Source: Mesorhizobium zhangyense (GTDB taxonomy: Bacteria > Pseudomonadota > Alphaproteobacteria > Rhizobiales > Rhizobiaceae). Taken from it: DNA of 64,000 nt. The notes beneath the pieces are model-generated. The model had not been told where the DNA came from. It made no database searches and saw only the letters and a program-made list of their open reading frames with translations. Positions 38,129 to 46,800 of this stretch are shown piece by piece; the first letter of the stretch is position 1; each line of letters begins with the position of its first letter. The stretch is from positions 434,001 to 498,000 of the forward strand of contig NZ_JAAKZG010000004.1 in NCBI RefSeq assembly GCF_011045115.1, read 5' to 3'. Both the position numbers and the translations under genes were made by a program.

Positions 38129-38473
38129 GCAACCACCTGACTGCAGCCCAGGCTTGGTGAACGTGGTACTGCAAAGATTCTGGAAGATCAGCCGCGAGAT
38201 TAAAAATCCGCGGCGCAGGCGCGACGGGGAGCCGACACACCCAAAAAAAGTGAGATCGCTGCAATGGCACAGCGTGGCGCACAACCGACGAACGATATCG
38301 GCCCTACGCGCCGGGTTCCGCGCAAACACCATTAAACTCAACGTGGATTTTTCCCGCGCTGTTGCTACCCAAAGTAGCAATCTCGACACGTCATCTCATG
38401 AAAGGGCGCAAGGTGTCCTGAAGGGGCAATGATGACATTCTGAAGTTTTTCTGATATTTGCACCGTCCCTAAT
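38129..38473. promoter_or_regulatory. 345-base divergent promoter region with an inverted repeat
   Basis: Between the unknown regulator-like gene and the CadC-like gene. TTGCTAC (38362-38368) and GTAGCAA (38374-38380) form a perfect 7-bp dyad around CCAAA, about 94 bases before the CadC-like start, a candidate operator. Otherwise no gene or repeat seen. Confidence 0.45.
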
Positions 38474-40171
38474 ATGGGGTGGGGATACAGTGTGCTCCGG
38501 TTTGCCGGCTTTGAGCTTGACCAGCAGCGTGCCGAGCTGCGTGGTCCCGATGGCGAGCCTATACGGCTGCGGCCGAAGCCATTTGCCATGCTGCATTTGC
38601 TCGCCACCAATGCCCAGCGCATCGTCAGCAAGCAGGAGTTGATGGAGGCGGTCTGGCCGAACATCCATGTCGGCGAAGACAGCCTTTTCCAGTGTATCCG
38701 CGAGATTCGCTCCGCCCTCGGAGACGATCAGCGACAGTTGCTCAAGGTCATCTCCGGCCGCGGCTATCTGTTTGAGGCCGAGGTGTCGGGCCTTCCGACG
38801 GGCCTTTCCGTCGATGGTGATGGATCGGCAGGCATAGCTTCCGGGCCTGAGATAGCCGTATCTGCAGGAAGAAGATTACCATTCGGCCTTCGTGGGACTG
38901 CCGCGGCCGTGGCGGGGCTTTGCGTCGTCATCGGATTTGCCGTGGCCGTGATCCTTGCGCCAGACTTCTTCTTCAAGCGCGAAGCGCCGACAGTCGCCGT
39001 GATGCCGATCATCGGTTACAGCGATGACAGCCAAGCGATAGCAATCGCCAATAGTGTAACCGAACACCTCATCAACGGCCTGGCCAAGATCGACAATATC
39101 CGCGTGGTAGCGCCGCGATCGGGCGCACCGGCGGCCAACCCCACACCAACGCCCTCTTCCACGCAATCGGACTTCGTATTGCAGGGCGAACTACAGAAAG
39201 GCCCGCAATCCTGGGTCTTGCAGGCGCGCGTGATCGAAGCTGCTACCGGCGAGGTCCAGTCGGTCGCCACAGCGTTGGTAGACGTCAACGAGCCGGACGT
39301 GCAACTCCTGCAATCACGGCTTGCGGCAGGGGTGGGCGACACGCTGACGCGTCGCCTCAATGTGCTTCTGGAAGCTGGTACCACGGCTGGCGGCAACGCC
39401 AAAGTCGTCATCGAACAGGCGATGGCTTCCATCAACCAAACCTCGCGAGAACGTTTTCTGGCATCGCAAACGATGCTGGAAAACGCGCTTGCCGGCGAAC
39501 CCGACAATATCGATCTGCAAGTCGCGCTTGCCGCACTTCAGACGCGCGGGATTCAGATGGTCTGGTACGGTCCGATCGAGAATGCCGCGGCAGAGAGCAA
39601 TGCCAGATCGCTGCTGGAGAGCGCATTGCAGGCCAGGCCGCGATACATTCCCGTGCTGGAAGCATACTGCCGCTTTCTCAGCGCAACCAACCACTTCATA
39701 GACAGCCTGGTCGCCTGCGCGGAGGTTCTGGATTTCGCGCCATGGAATGGATCGGCTCTTTACCAGTTGGGTCTCACGCAGATCCAACTGGGGCGCTTCG
39801 AGGACGCGCTGGCAACCTTCAAGCAGGCCGATCGGTTCGACACACCGGTGGTCTCGCGCTGGACCTGGCTGCTTGGCATAGGATGGGCCAACCTGCTACT
39901 GGGCCACAACGAAGAAGCGGTGCGCTGGCTGGAACGCTCGATCGCCATCACGCCGGCATCGGGGAGGCCCTACATGCTGTTGGCCTCGGCCTATCAGCGC
40001 CTCGGCCGACCTGGCGAGGCAAGTGCGGCCATGGCGAAAGCCCTGGAATTGCGGCCCGGTTCGACGGCACTCAACGTTGCATCACCGACCGATAATGTCA
40101 GCCCGATTTTTCTTGAGGCTAGCAAGCAACTCCAGCAGACGATGATCGAGGCCGGATTACCGGAACGCTAG
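38474..40171 (+). CDS. CadC-like winged-helix regulator with membrane helix and TPR repeats
   Basis: 565 residues. Residues 5-100 form an OmpR/PhoB-type winged helix (FELDQQRAELRGPDGEPIRLRPKPFAML, VWPNIHVGEDSLFQCIREIRSALGD, LKVISGRGYLF). A membrane helix follows at about 140-160. Then a TolB-amino-terminal-like segment common in these proteins (PTVAVMPIIGYSDDSQAIAIANSVTEHLI) and from about 290 TPR-like helical repeats. Similar proteins are called CadC-family or adenylate-cyclase-like regulators without a receiver domain. No ribosome site is evident before ATG 38474, and GTG 38492 is an alternative. It converges on dhaL with only 13 bases between. Target genes unknown. Confidence 0.85.
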   Translation: MGWGYSVLRFAGFELDQQRAELRGPDGEPIRLRPKPFAMLHLLATNAQRIVSKQELMEAVWPNIHVGEDSLFQCIREIRSALGDDQRQLLKVISGRGYLFEAEVSGLPTGLSVDGDGSAGIASGPEIAVSAGRRLPFGLRGTAAAVAGLCVVIGFAVAVILAPDFFFKREAPTVAVMPIIGYSDDSQAIAIANSVTEHLINGLAKIDNIRVVAPRSGAPAANPTPTPSSTQSDFVLQGELQKGPQSWVLQARVIEAATGEVQSVATALVDVNEPDVQLLQSRLAAGVGDTLTRRLNVLLEAGTTAGGNAKVVIEQAMASINQTSRERFLASQTMLENALAGEPDNIDLQVALAALQTRGIQMVWYGPIENAAAESNARSLLESALQARPRYIPVLEAYCRFLSATNHFIDSLVACAEVLDFAPWNGSALYQLGLTQIQLGRFEDALATFKQADRFDTPVVSRWTWLLGIGWANLLLGHNEEAVRWLERSIAITPASGRPYMLLASAYQRLGRPGEASAAMAKALELRPGSTALNVASPTDNVSPIFLEASKQLQQTMIEAGLPER

Positions 40172-40184
40172 AGCCACCTGGCCG

Positions 40185-40826
40185 CTAGGCCTCCGCGACA
40201 AACTCCGCCATCCGCCTGACCAGGAAATAACCAACGGTCGCTCCCGCATCCTGCAGGCCGATCGTCTTCTGCTGGAAGGCCGCCGCCTTGCCATGCTGCG
40301 CCAGCATGGACTCCGTCGCCTTAAGCGCCTGCTCGGCCGCGGCAGCCGCCGCAGCCAGCGCCTCGGCGAGCGGCGCGGCGCTTTCGGCCTGTGCCTCGAG
40401 GGCCACGGCAATCGGGTCAAGGACATCGAGCAATGTCTTGTCGCCGACCTTGGCCTTGCCGCGCTCGGCGACGCCATCACGAAAGGCGCGCCAGAAGGCG
40501 GCGACTTCAGTTGCCCCGAGTGCCTCCTTTCCGTCGACCGCCTTGCTTGCGCGTAAAAATCCGGTCGCGGTCAGGGTTCCCATCGTGGACGGCGCCGTGC
40601 GGGCCATGGTGGCGCCCGCGGTCCGAAGCAGCTTTGCGATACCCGCCACCTCGCCTTCCCCGTGGAGCGCCTCGGCGGCAGCGGCGAAAGACTTGCTCAT
40701 GGTGATGCCGAGGTCGCTATCGCCGACCTTGCCGTCGAGCGCTATGAGAAACTCCCGCTGCTCGGCGAACAGCGTTTTCCATGCGTCGAAAAGCCGGATG
40801 ATATCGGAAGCGGTGATCTTATCCAT
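40185..40826 (-). CDS. dhaL: Dihydroxyacetone kinase subunit DhaL, divergent
   Basis: 213 residues, the nucleotide-binding subunit. The metal-binding aspartates are kept in DGKVGDSDLGITM, but the usual GDxDHG has Leu in place of His. The lipid-pocket and C-terminal loop motifs also differ: AFQQKTIGLQDAGATVG where typical DhaL has a GERSxGHxDPGA loop. So this is a divergent subgroup. With DhaK it should phosphorylate a small ketose. Lies 12 bases after dhaK. No PTS subunit DhaM gene is present, so ATP rather than phosphoenolpyruvate is likely the phosphate donor. Confidence 0.88.
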   Translation of the reverse strand: MDKITASDIIRLFDAWKTLFAEQREFLIALDGKVGDSDLGITMSKSFAAAAEALHGEGEVAGIAKLLRTAGATMARTAPSTMGTLTATGFLRASKAVDGKEALGATEVAAFWRAFRDGVAERGKAKVGDKTLLDVLDPIAVALEAQAESAAPLAEALAAAAAAAEQALKATESMLAQHGKAAAFQQKTIGLQDAGATVGYFLVRRMAEFVAEA

Positions 40827-40838
40827 GATTGGCCTGCC

Positions 40839-41840
40839 TCAGCCCGCGACGTGCTTGAAGAAGGGGGTGTTTGCGGGTGCTGCGACCAGCCGATCCAGTT
40901 CCTCGTCGAGATGCAGGATCGAGACGGAAGCTCCAGCCATTTCCATCGAAGTGGCGAATTCGCCGACCCAGACGTGCTTCGCCGTGACGCCGCGCGCTTC
41001 CAGAAGCTGTGAGACACGACGGAAGAGGATGTAGAGCTCTTCCATCGGCGTGCCGCCGAGACCGTTGACGAGAACGGCTACGTCGTCACCGTTCCTGTAG
41101 TCCTGCTCGGCAAAGATACGCTCCATCATCTCGTCGATGACCTGATCGGCAGGGGCGAGCTTCTTGCGGATGATTCCGGGTTCGCCGTGAATGCCCATGC
41201 CGATCTCCATCTCGTCTTCGCCGATGGAAAAGGTCGCGTGGCCGATTTCCGGCACGACACAGCTGGAAAGGGCGACGCCCATGGTCCGGGTTCTCAGGCG
41301 CGCCTTGTCTGCCAGGCGGGTCACCTCGTCAAGCGACAGCCCCTCGGCTGCGGCGGCTCCCGCAGCCTTGTAGACGAAGAATATGCCGGCGACGCCACGG
41401 CGCTTGTGCTCCTCGCCGACGACGGAAGAGGCGACGTCGTCATTGCCGATGACCTGCTTGACCTGAATGCCGTCGAGATCGGCCAGTTCGGCGGCCATAT
41501 CGAAATTGATGATGTCGCCGCTGTAATTGCCGAAGATGTAGAGAACGCCGGCACCCTGATCGATATGCTTGGTCACCTGGTACATCTGCTCGGCGCTGGG
41601 CGACTGGAAGACGCCACCGACCGCAGCGCCGTCGAGCATGCCGTCGCCGACATAGCCGAGGAACAATGGAAGATGGCCGGAGCCACCGCCGGTTGCGATC
41701 CCGACCTTGCCGGCCTTGAGCTTGCTGGTCACGAGGCAGCGCTTGTCGTCGGCCACATAGGTGACGGCTGGATGCGCCTTGTATATGCCCTCCAGCATCT
41801 CGTCGGCGAAATCGACCGGGTCGTTCAAAAACTTCTTCAT
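40839..41840 (-). CDS. dhaK: Dihydroxyacetone kinase subunit DhaK
   Basis: 333 residues from the ATG at 41840, with GAGG upstream. [24 protein letters not shown] near residue 48, [13 protein letters not shown] near 105, [13 protein letters not shown] near 190, and the substrate-binding His in MGIHGEPGI near 218, which covalently holds the carbonyl of dihydroxyacetone. Order permease-binding protein-ATPase-permease-dhaK-dhaL shows that the imported sugar is phosphorylated by this kinase. Substrate could be dihydroxyacetone, a tetrulose or another short ketose. Confidence 0.94.
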   Translation of the reverse strand: MKKFLNDPVDFADEMLEGIYKAHPAVTYVADDKRCLVTSKLKAGKVGIATGGGSGHLPLFLGYVGDGMLDGAAVGGVFQSPSAEQMYQVTKHIDQGAGVLYIFGNYSGDIINFDMAAELADLDGIQVKQVIGNDDVASSVVGEEHKRRGVAGIFFVYKAAGAAAAEGLSLDEVTRLADKARLRTRTMGVALSSCVVPEIGHATFSIGEDEMEIGMGIHGEPGIIRKKLAPADQVIDEMMERIFAEQDYRNGDDVAVLVNGLGGTPMEELYILFRRVSQLLEARGVTAKHVWVGEFATSMEMAGASVSILHLDEELDRLVAAPANTPFFKHVAG

Positions 41841-41862
41841 AGGTTCCTCTTTGGGTAAGGGC

Positions 41863-42891
41863 TTATTTCTTGCGCTGGCGCGTGACGAAGAAGGCGGCGG
41901 CAAGCAGGATGAAGCTGCCCACGACCAGCCGCTGCCACGTGCTGGGAATACCGACCATGACCAGCACGCTGTTGATGACGACGATCAGAAGCACGCCGAG
42001 GATGGTGCCGAGCACCGTGCCGGTGCCGCCGGTTATCCGCGCACCGCCGAGCACGACCGCGGCAATCACGTTGATTTCCGTTCCCACCAGGTCGAAGGGG
42101 TTGGCCTGCCGGTTTGCACAGACATGGATGATGCCGGCAAGACCAGCCAGTGCACCGGCATAGCCGAACAGGAAGACGTGCACGGTGCGCAAATTGTAGC
42201 CGAGACGGCTTGCTATGTTGGCGTCGCCCCCGACTGCGAAGATCGCTCGCCCCATCAGCGTGCGGTTCAGAATCCACCAGGTCACGAGCGCTGCAAGCGG
42301 CAGGATCAGGAAGTAGACGGGCAGCGTGACGAGCGCGCCATTGGCGGATTCGAACTGGAAGAGCGGCATGCGGCCAAAGGCGCCCATCTGCGGCGGCAGC
42401 GACATGATCCACACCGTTCCGATGAAGGACAGCAGGAAACCGCGGAACAGATATTGCGTGCCGATCGTGACGATCAGCGACGGAACCTTCAGGTGATGGA
42501 CCAGAAGGCCATTGATGACACCGAGAAGCGCGCCGCCGGCGACTGCTATCAGCATGATTACCGCCATCGGCATGCCTGGGAAGTTGTTCAGCACCAGCAC
42601 CGTCAGCGAATACATGGTGAAGGCGGCAATCGCCGTGAACGAGACATCGATGCCGCCAGCAGCCAATATGATGAAGACGCCAAGCGCGAAGAGGCCCATG
42701 ACAACGCTTGCGCGGCCGATGTCGATAAGCGTCGAGGGCTGCAGGAAGGCAGGATTAACGATCGCGACGATCACGCAGATCGCGACCAGCAGCATGAAGG
42801 TGATCGTTTCCGGCCTTCTGCGCACAAGGTCTCCAAAGCTGAAGGACCGGGATGTGTTTTCGGAGAGCCCGTCGATCCGTGAAGTGCTCAT
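41863..42891 (-). CDS. RbsC-type sugar ABC transporter permease
   Basis: 342 residues, eight to ten helices. FALGVFIILAAGGIDVSFTAIAAFTMY, LGVINGLLVHHLKVPSLIVTIGTQYLFRG, NIASRLGYNLRTVHVFLFGYAGALAGLAGI-type motif and VLGGARITGGTGTVLGTILG belong to the CUT2 permeases. Overlaps the ATPase gene by 4 bases (ATGA). Forms the channel with the permease at 45572-46603, so the transporter has two different permease chains. Confidence 0.92.
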   Translation of the reverse strand: MSTSRIDGLSENTSRSFSFGDLVRRRPETITFMLLVAICVIVAIVNPAFLQPSTLIDIGRASVVMGLFALGVFIILAAGGIDVSFTAIAAFTMYSLTVLVLNNFPGMPMAVIMLIAVAGGALLGVINGLLVHHLKVPSLIVTIGTQYLFRGFLLSFIGTVWIMSLPPQMGAFGRMPLFQFESANGALVTLPVYFLILPLAALVTWWILNRTLMGRAIFAVGGDANIASRLGYNLRTVHVFLFGYAGALAGLAGIIHVCANRQANPFDLVGTEINVIAAVVLGGARITGGTGTVLGTILGVLLIVVINSVLVMVGIPSTWQRLVVGSFILLAAAFFVTRQRKK

Positions 42892-44441
42892 TGGACGGCC
42901 TCCAGTTCCGAAGTCAGCATGGCCTTGTAGACCTGTTCCTCGGTCGCCCGCTCTGCTTCGAATTCGGCAACGACGCGGCCGCTGTTCATGACGAGGATGC
43001 GATCGGCGTTCTGCAGTAGTTCCGGCAGGTCGTCGCTGACGATGACAAGACCCATGCCGGCTTCGGCGAGAGACTGGATCGCGCGATAGATCATGTCCTT
43101 GGAGCCGACATCGACGCCCACCGTCGGGCCGTGCAGCACGAGGAGTTTCGGCGCTATGCTGAGCCAGCGGCCGATCAGCACGCGCTGCTGGTTGCCTCCG
43201 GAAAGAGCACCGACCGGCAGGTCGAGGTTCTTCGTGTTGAGGCGCATCTCTTCGGAAAGGCGCGCGGCAATGGCACGGCCCTTGTTCTTGTCGATGATGC
43301 CGAACGCGTTGCTGAGCCTGGTCAGGATCAGCGCGATCTCGTTCTCGAAGATCGACTTGTCGAGGAAAAGTCCTTCGGCGAGGCGGTCCTCCGGAACATA
43401 GCCGATGCCGTGGCCAATCGCGTCCGCAGGGCGGCGGATCGCAACCTTGCGCCCATCAAGCGAGATGGTGCCGCCGCTGGCGGGCTCGATACCGGTGATG
43501 GCCATGGCAAGTTCGTTGCGGCCTGAATCCGCAAGCCCGGTGATCCCTAGGATTTCGCCCTTGCGGACCTTGAAGCTGATATCATGCACGCCGGGCGCCA
43601 CGAGGCCGGACGCTGCGAAGAGTTCGGCCTCCGCCGGCTTGCCCGTCCGGTAGCGTTCAGAACCGATCGACCGGCCGGTCATCAGCTCGGTGAGTTCCTT
43701 TTTGGTATATTGCTCGATCAACCCCTGGGCCACGCACTGGCCGTCGCGAAAAACGACGGCATGGCCGCCGATGCGGTAGCACTCATCGAGCTTGTGGGTC
43801 ACGAACAGGACGGCGACGTTTTCAGAGCGGAGGCGCTCGACGACCTTAATGAGATTGTCGACCTCCCGGCGGGTGAGCGACGTCGTCGGTTCGTCCATGA
43901 TGACGAGCTTCGCCCGGGTGGCGATAGCGCGGGCGATGGCGACAAGCTGGCGCGTGGCGAGCGGTAGATCGGAAACAGTGGTGCCAAGGAAAGCGCGGTC
44001 GGTCGGCAGGCTGACCATGGCAAGCGCCCTTTCGGCGGTCTGCCTGAGGCGGGAGCGGTCGAAGAGGCGTACGAGGCGCCCATTTGCGCTGACGAGCTGC
44101 TCGTTCAGCGCAACGTTTTCGGCAACGGTCAGGTTAGGCAGGAGCGAGAGGTCCTGGTAGACGGTCTCGATACCTGCTGCCAGCGACTGGATCGGCGAAA
44201 GCGAAGAAAAGGTCTGGCCATCCAGCACGATCTCTCCATCGCTCGGCTCCAGCGCTCCGGACATGATCTTGATAACCGTGCTCTTGCCGCAGCCGTTCTC
44301 GCCCAGCAGGTGGTAGGCCTCGCCGAGGTCAAGCGTCAGGGATATGCCGCGAAGGGCATGCACACCACCGAACCGCTTGTGGATGTTCCTGAGCTCCAGG
44401 AACCGGCCGGAGGCTTGTTCGCTGTATTCTTTTGCCGACAC
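42888..44441 (-). CDS. RbsA-type sugar ABC transporter ATPase (two domains)
   Basis: 517 residues from a GTG at 44441, preferred because AAGGA lies seven bases upstream; the ATG at 44477 has none. Tandem ATPase domains: first Walker A LLGENGCGKSTVIK, signature LPLATRQLVAIARAI, Walker B LVIMDEPTTSLTRRE; second domain has a degenerate Walker A (ITGLADSGRNELAMAI) and signature LSGGNQQRVLIGRWL, with Walker B LLVLHGPTVGVDVGS, where the expected DEP reads HGP. Such asymmetry is usual for CUT2 ATPases. Confidence 0.92.
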   Translation of the reverse strand: MSAKEYSEQASGRFLELRNIHKRFGGVHALRGISLTLDLGEAYHLLGENGCGKSTVIKIMSGALEPSDGEIVLDGQTFSSLSPIQSLAAGIETVYQDLSLLPNLTVAENVALNEQLVSANGRLVRLFDRSRLRQTAERALAMVSLPTDRAFLGTTVSDLPLATRQLVAIARAIATRAKLVIMDEPTTSLTRREVDNLIKVVERLRSENVAVLFVTHKLDECYRIGGHAVVFRDGQCVAQGLIEQYTKKELTELMTGRSIGSERYRTGKPAEAELFAASGLVAPGVHDISFKVRKGEILGITGLADSGRNELAMAITGIEPASGGTISLDGRKVAIRRPADAIGHGIGYVPEDRLAEGLFLDKSIFENEIALILTRLSNAFGIIDKNKGRAIAARLSEEMRLNTKNLDLPVGALSGGNQQRVLIGRWLSIAPKLLVLHGPTVGVDVGSKDMIYRAIQSLAEAGMGLVIVSDDLPELLQNADRILVMNSGRVVAEFEAERATEEQVYKAMLTSELEAVQ

Positions 44442-44490
44442 GTCGGGATCCTTCGTGAATTGACAGCGCCACGCCATACGAGGCGCTGAC

Positions 44491-44521
44491 GGCCGGAGTG
44501 CTTGTCGAAAGCACCCCGGCC
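44491..44521 (-). terminator. Hairpin after the sugar-binding-protein gene
   Basis: GGCCGG and GTGCTT (44491-44503) pair with AAGCAC and CCGGCC (44509-44521), one internal mismatch, 5-base loop. It begins 16 bases past the binding-protein stop, before the ATPase gene. Very stable, no T run; probably protects the upstream message. Confidence 0.6.
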
Positions 44522-44536
44522 GGCTTGGAAGAGCGA

Positions 44537-45547
44537 CTAGAACAGGTAGTCCTTGTAGGTAGCCTTGTCGGCCAGGACCATACCATTGCCGATGATCAGC
44601 AGGCCCTCACCCGCACCCTTTTTCACCGCTACCTTGTTGTAGCCTTCGACACCGAGGTCCATGCCGTCCGTGAGTTCCTTCTTTTCGATAAGGAGCTTGG
44701 CGACGGCGTTCATGGCCATGCCGGCCTTCTGGGGATCCCAGAAGCCGATCGCCGTGATGGCACCGGTTTCGAGCAGGTCGGCCGAGGGGTTCGGCAGGCC
44801 GGTACCAACCAGGCAAATCTTGCCCGACAGGCCGGCTTCGTCGATCGCGCGGCCGACGCCGAGCACGTCATTGCCAGCGGAAGTCTGGAAGCCCTTGATG
44901 TCCGGATGCTTGCGCAGGATCTCCTTGGCCTTCTCATAGGTGCCGTTGGCATCGTCGAAGGATTCATTGTTCGGATCGACGAGCTGCATGCCGGAGTATT
45001 TCTTGGCGTTCTCCTCGCCAGCACCGACCCACTGCATGTGCGTACGGCTGCCGAGCGAACCGACGAAGGTCGTCCACTTGCCTTCGTTGTTCATGCATTT
45101 TGCGAGGCGTTCGTTGAGCGCTGCGCCATAGTCGGCATTGTCGAAGGCCTCGACGTCGGCCTGGGTATTGATCTGGTTGTCAGCCTCATGCGTCACCACC
45201 ACGATGCCGCGCTCCATGGCACGCTTGAGCGTGCCTTCCAGAACGGCCGGATCCATCGGCACGACGGCAAGTGCGCTGACGCCCTTCGCAACGAGATCCT
45301 GGATGATCTGAAGCTGCTGCGCGGAATCGGCAGTTGCCGGACCGCTCTGGCTTGCGACGACATCCGGGTTCGCCTCGGCGAAAGCCTGGACGCCGGTGCT
45401 CATGCGGTCGAACCACGGAATGCCACTGATCTTCACCACAGTGGCGATGACAGGTTTATCTTGCGCCAGGAGCGTGCCGATCGAACCGGTAAGCATCGCT
45501 GCCGCAACCGCGGTGCCTGCCAGAAACTTCTTGGATAGCGTTTTCAT
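44537..45547 (-). CDS. Sugar ABC transporter solute-binding protein (LsrB/RhaS-like)
   Basis: 336 residues from ATG 45547. Signal peptide ends near TLLAQDKP. Type I periplasmic-binding fold: ATVVKISGIPWFDRMSTGVQAFAEAN, QIIQDLVAKGVSALAVVPMDP, GIVVVTHEADN, GFWDPQKAGMAMNAVAKLL. This subgroup is often annotated as autoinducer-2 or rhamnose-type binding protein, but the linked DhaKL genes point to a small ketose or a derivative of it. A hairpin follows the gene. Confidence 0.92.
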   Translation of the reverse strand: MKTLSKKFLAGTAVAAAMLTGSIGTLLAQDKPVIATVVKISGIPWFDRMSTGVQAFAEANPDVVASQSGPATADSAQQLQIIQDLVAKGVSALAVVPMDPAVLEGTLKRAMERGIVVVTHEADNQINTQADVEAFDNADYGAALNERLAKCMNNEGKWTTFVGSLGSRTHMQWVGAGEENAKKYSGMQLVDPNNESFDDANGTYEKAKEILRKHPDIKGFQTSAGNDVLGVGRAIDEAGLSGKICLVGTGLPNPSADLLETGAITAIGFWDPQKAGMAMNAVAKLLIEKKELTDGMDLGVEGYNKVAVKKGAGEGLLIIGNGMVLADKATYKDYLF

Positions 45548-45571
45548 TCTCTCCTCCACATTAGATCTCCC

Positions 45572-46603
45572 TCAGTTGTCTTGCTTCGGCGCGTGAGGGA
45601 CAGGCACCGAAGAAACCGTTTGGCGAATGCCAGGGAACAGGAAGCCCGTGAGGTCGTATCGACCTACCGCCAGGAACGTCAGAAGCAGCAGGCCCCAGGC
45701 GAAGTCGCGCACGAAATTCGAGAGTCCGCCGAAGTTGAGAAGGCTGGACATCAGCTGCAGCGCCACCGCGCTCAGCACCACGCAGACCACCCGTCCGTAA
45801 CCACCCTCGGGCTTCACGCCGGCCATGACGGCGATGAGGATCGCGATAAGCAGATATGAGCTGCCATAGTCGAACTTCACATTGACGTTGCGCGCAGCGA
45901 TGATGATACCTGCAAGTCCGGAAAGCAGGCCGCTGATCGCATAGGTTGCGACCAGAACGCCGGTCTTCGGGAAGCCGGCATAGACCGCGGCTTTAGGATT
46001 GGTGCCCATCAGCATCAACCACAGCCCATAGGGCGTAAACTTCAGGACAGCCGCAATCAGGCCAGCCACGATCACGAAGAGGAGGAAGCTGATCGGCACT
46101 GCGAGGAACATGTCGTTGCCGATGCTGGAAAGCAGTGCCGGACTGCCGACCATCACGGCCTTTCCGCCTGAGACGACGATCGCGAGCCCCATGAACGCCA
46201 TCTGTGTGCCGAGCGTGCACAGGATGGGGGTGATGTTCAGCTTCGAGATCAGAAGACCGTTGATCACACCCCCGAGAAAGCCGATCGCCAATGCGCCGAA
46301 GATGAACGCCAGGCTGAAGGCCGTCTCGCTTTCCCCACTCGAAATGAAGGCCGAGACTATCACTGCCGAAAGGACGCCGGAGAGATTCGCAAGCGCAATG
46401 CCGGAAAGGTCGATACCGCCATTGCCCGCGCACATGGCAAGCATGACGCCGATCGCCAGCAGACCAATTTCCGGCAGTTGGCTCGCCATGGACTGGAGAT
46501 TGAACAGCGAAAGAAAGGAGCCGCCGGAAATGGCGGCGCCAAGAACCAGCAGCAGGCCATTGATCGCAACGAGCATGACCAGCTGCCCGCCGGCTTTCTG
46601 CAT
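45572..46603 (-). CDS. RbsC-type sugar ABC transporter permease (first gene)
   Basis: 343 residues with eight to ten helices. IGVMLAMCAGNGGIDLSGIALANLSGVLSAV and GFLGGVINGLLISKLNITPILCTLGTQMAFMG are CUT2 permease motifs. A strong GGGAGGAG site precedes the ATG. First gene of the operon; the LacI-type operators lie 13 to 45 bases upstream of the start. Confidence 0.92.
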   Translation of the reverse strand: MQKAGGQLVMLVAINGLLLVLGAAISGGSFLSLFNLQSMASQLPEIGLLAIGVMLAMCAGNGGIDLSGIALANLSGVLSAVIVSAFISSGESETAFSLAFIFGALAIGFLGGVINGLLISKLNITPILCTLGTQMAFMGLAIVVSGGKAVMVGSPALLSSIGNDMFLAVPISFLLFVIVAGLIAAVLKFTPYGLWLMLMGTNPKAAVYAGFPKTGVLVATYAISGLLSGLAGIIIAARNVNVKFDYGSSYLLIAILIAVMAGVKPEGGYGRVVCVVLSAVALQLMSSLLNFGGLSNFVRDFAWGLLLLTFLAVGRYDLTGFLFPGIRQTVSSVPVPHAPKQDN

Positions 46604-46615
46604 GGTCTCCTCCCA

Positions 46616-46628
46616 TGTTTAGTAAACA
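46616..46628. promoter_or_regulatory. LacI-type operator 1
   Basis: TGTTTAGTAAACA, a perfect 13-base palindrome around a central G, just before the ribosome site of the permease gene. Core TTTAGTAAA repeats at 46637 and (as its complement) at 46747. Confidence 0.75.
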
Positions 46629-46636
46629 AGTGCGAG

Positions 46637-46647
46637 CTTTAGTAAAG
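46637..46647. promoter_or_regulatory. LacI-type operator 2
   Basis: CTTTAGTAAAG, an 11-base palindrome whose centre is 20 bases from that of operator 1, i.e. about two helical turns. Confidence 0.7.
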
Positions 46648-46746
46648 AGTTAGCAAAGCAATTTAGCCAGCGCAAGCCCGTTATCGTTGAAACCTTCTTG
46701 TGAACGGGTCGGTTTTGGCCTACCTCTCGCGAGCCGGAGCGAATAC

Positions 46747-46757
46747 GTTTACTAAAC
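46747..46757. promoter_or_regulatory. LacI-type operator 3
   Basis: GTTTACTAAAC, a perfect 11-base palindrome 44 bases before the lacI start. Centre-to-centre distance from operator 2 is 110 bases, compatible with looping and autoregulation. Confidence 0.72.
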
Positions 46758-46800
46758 TTCCTCGCAGCCGCAGCATAAATTGGGGGCCATTCGGGTACGC

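Noticed and set aside
44537-45547. Autoinducer-2 (LsrB) uptake system
   Set aside because: The binding protein resembles LsrB-group sequences, but no lsrK, lsrR, lsrF or lsrG homologue is present; the linked kinase is DhaKL.
46616-46647. CRISPR-like or tandem repeat
   Set aside because: Only three short palindromes at unequal spacing; best explained as regulator sites.
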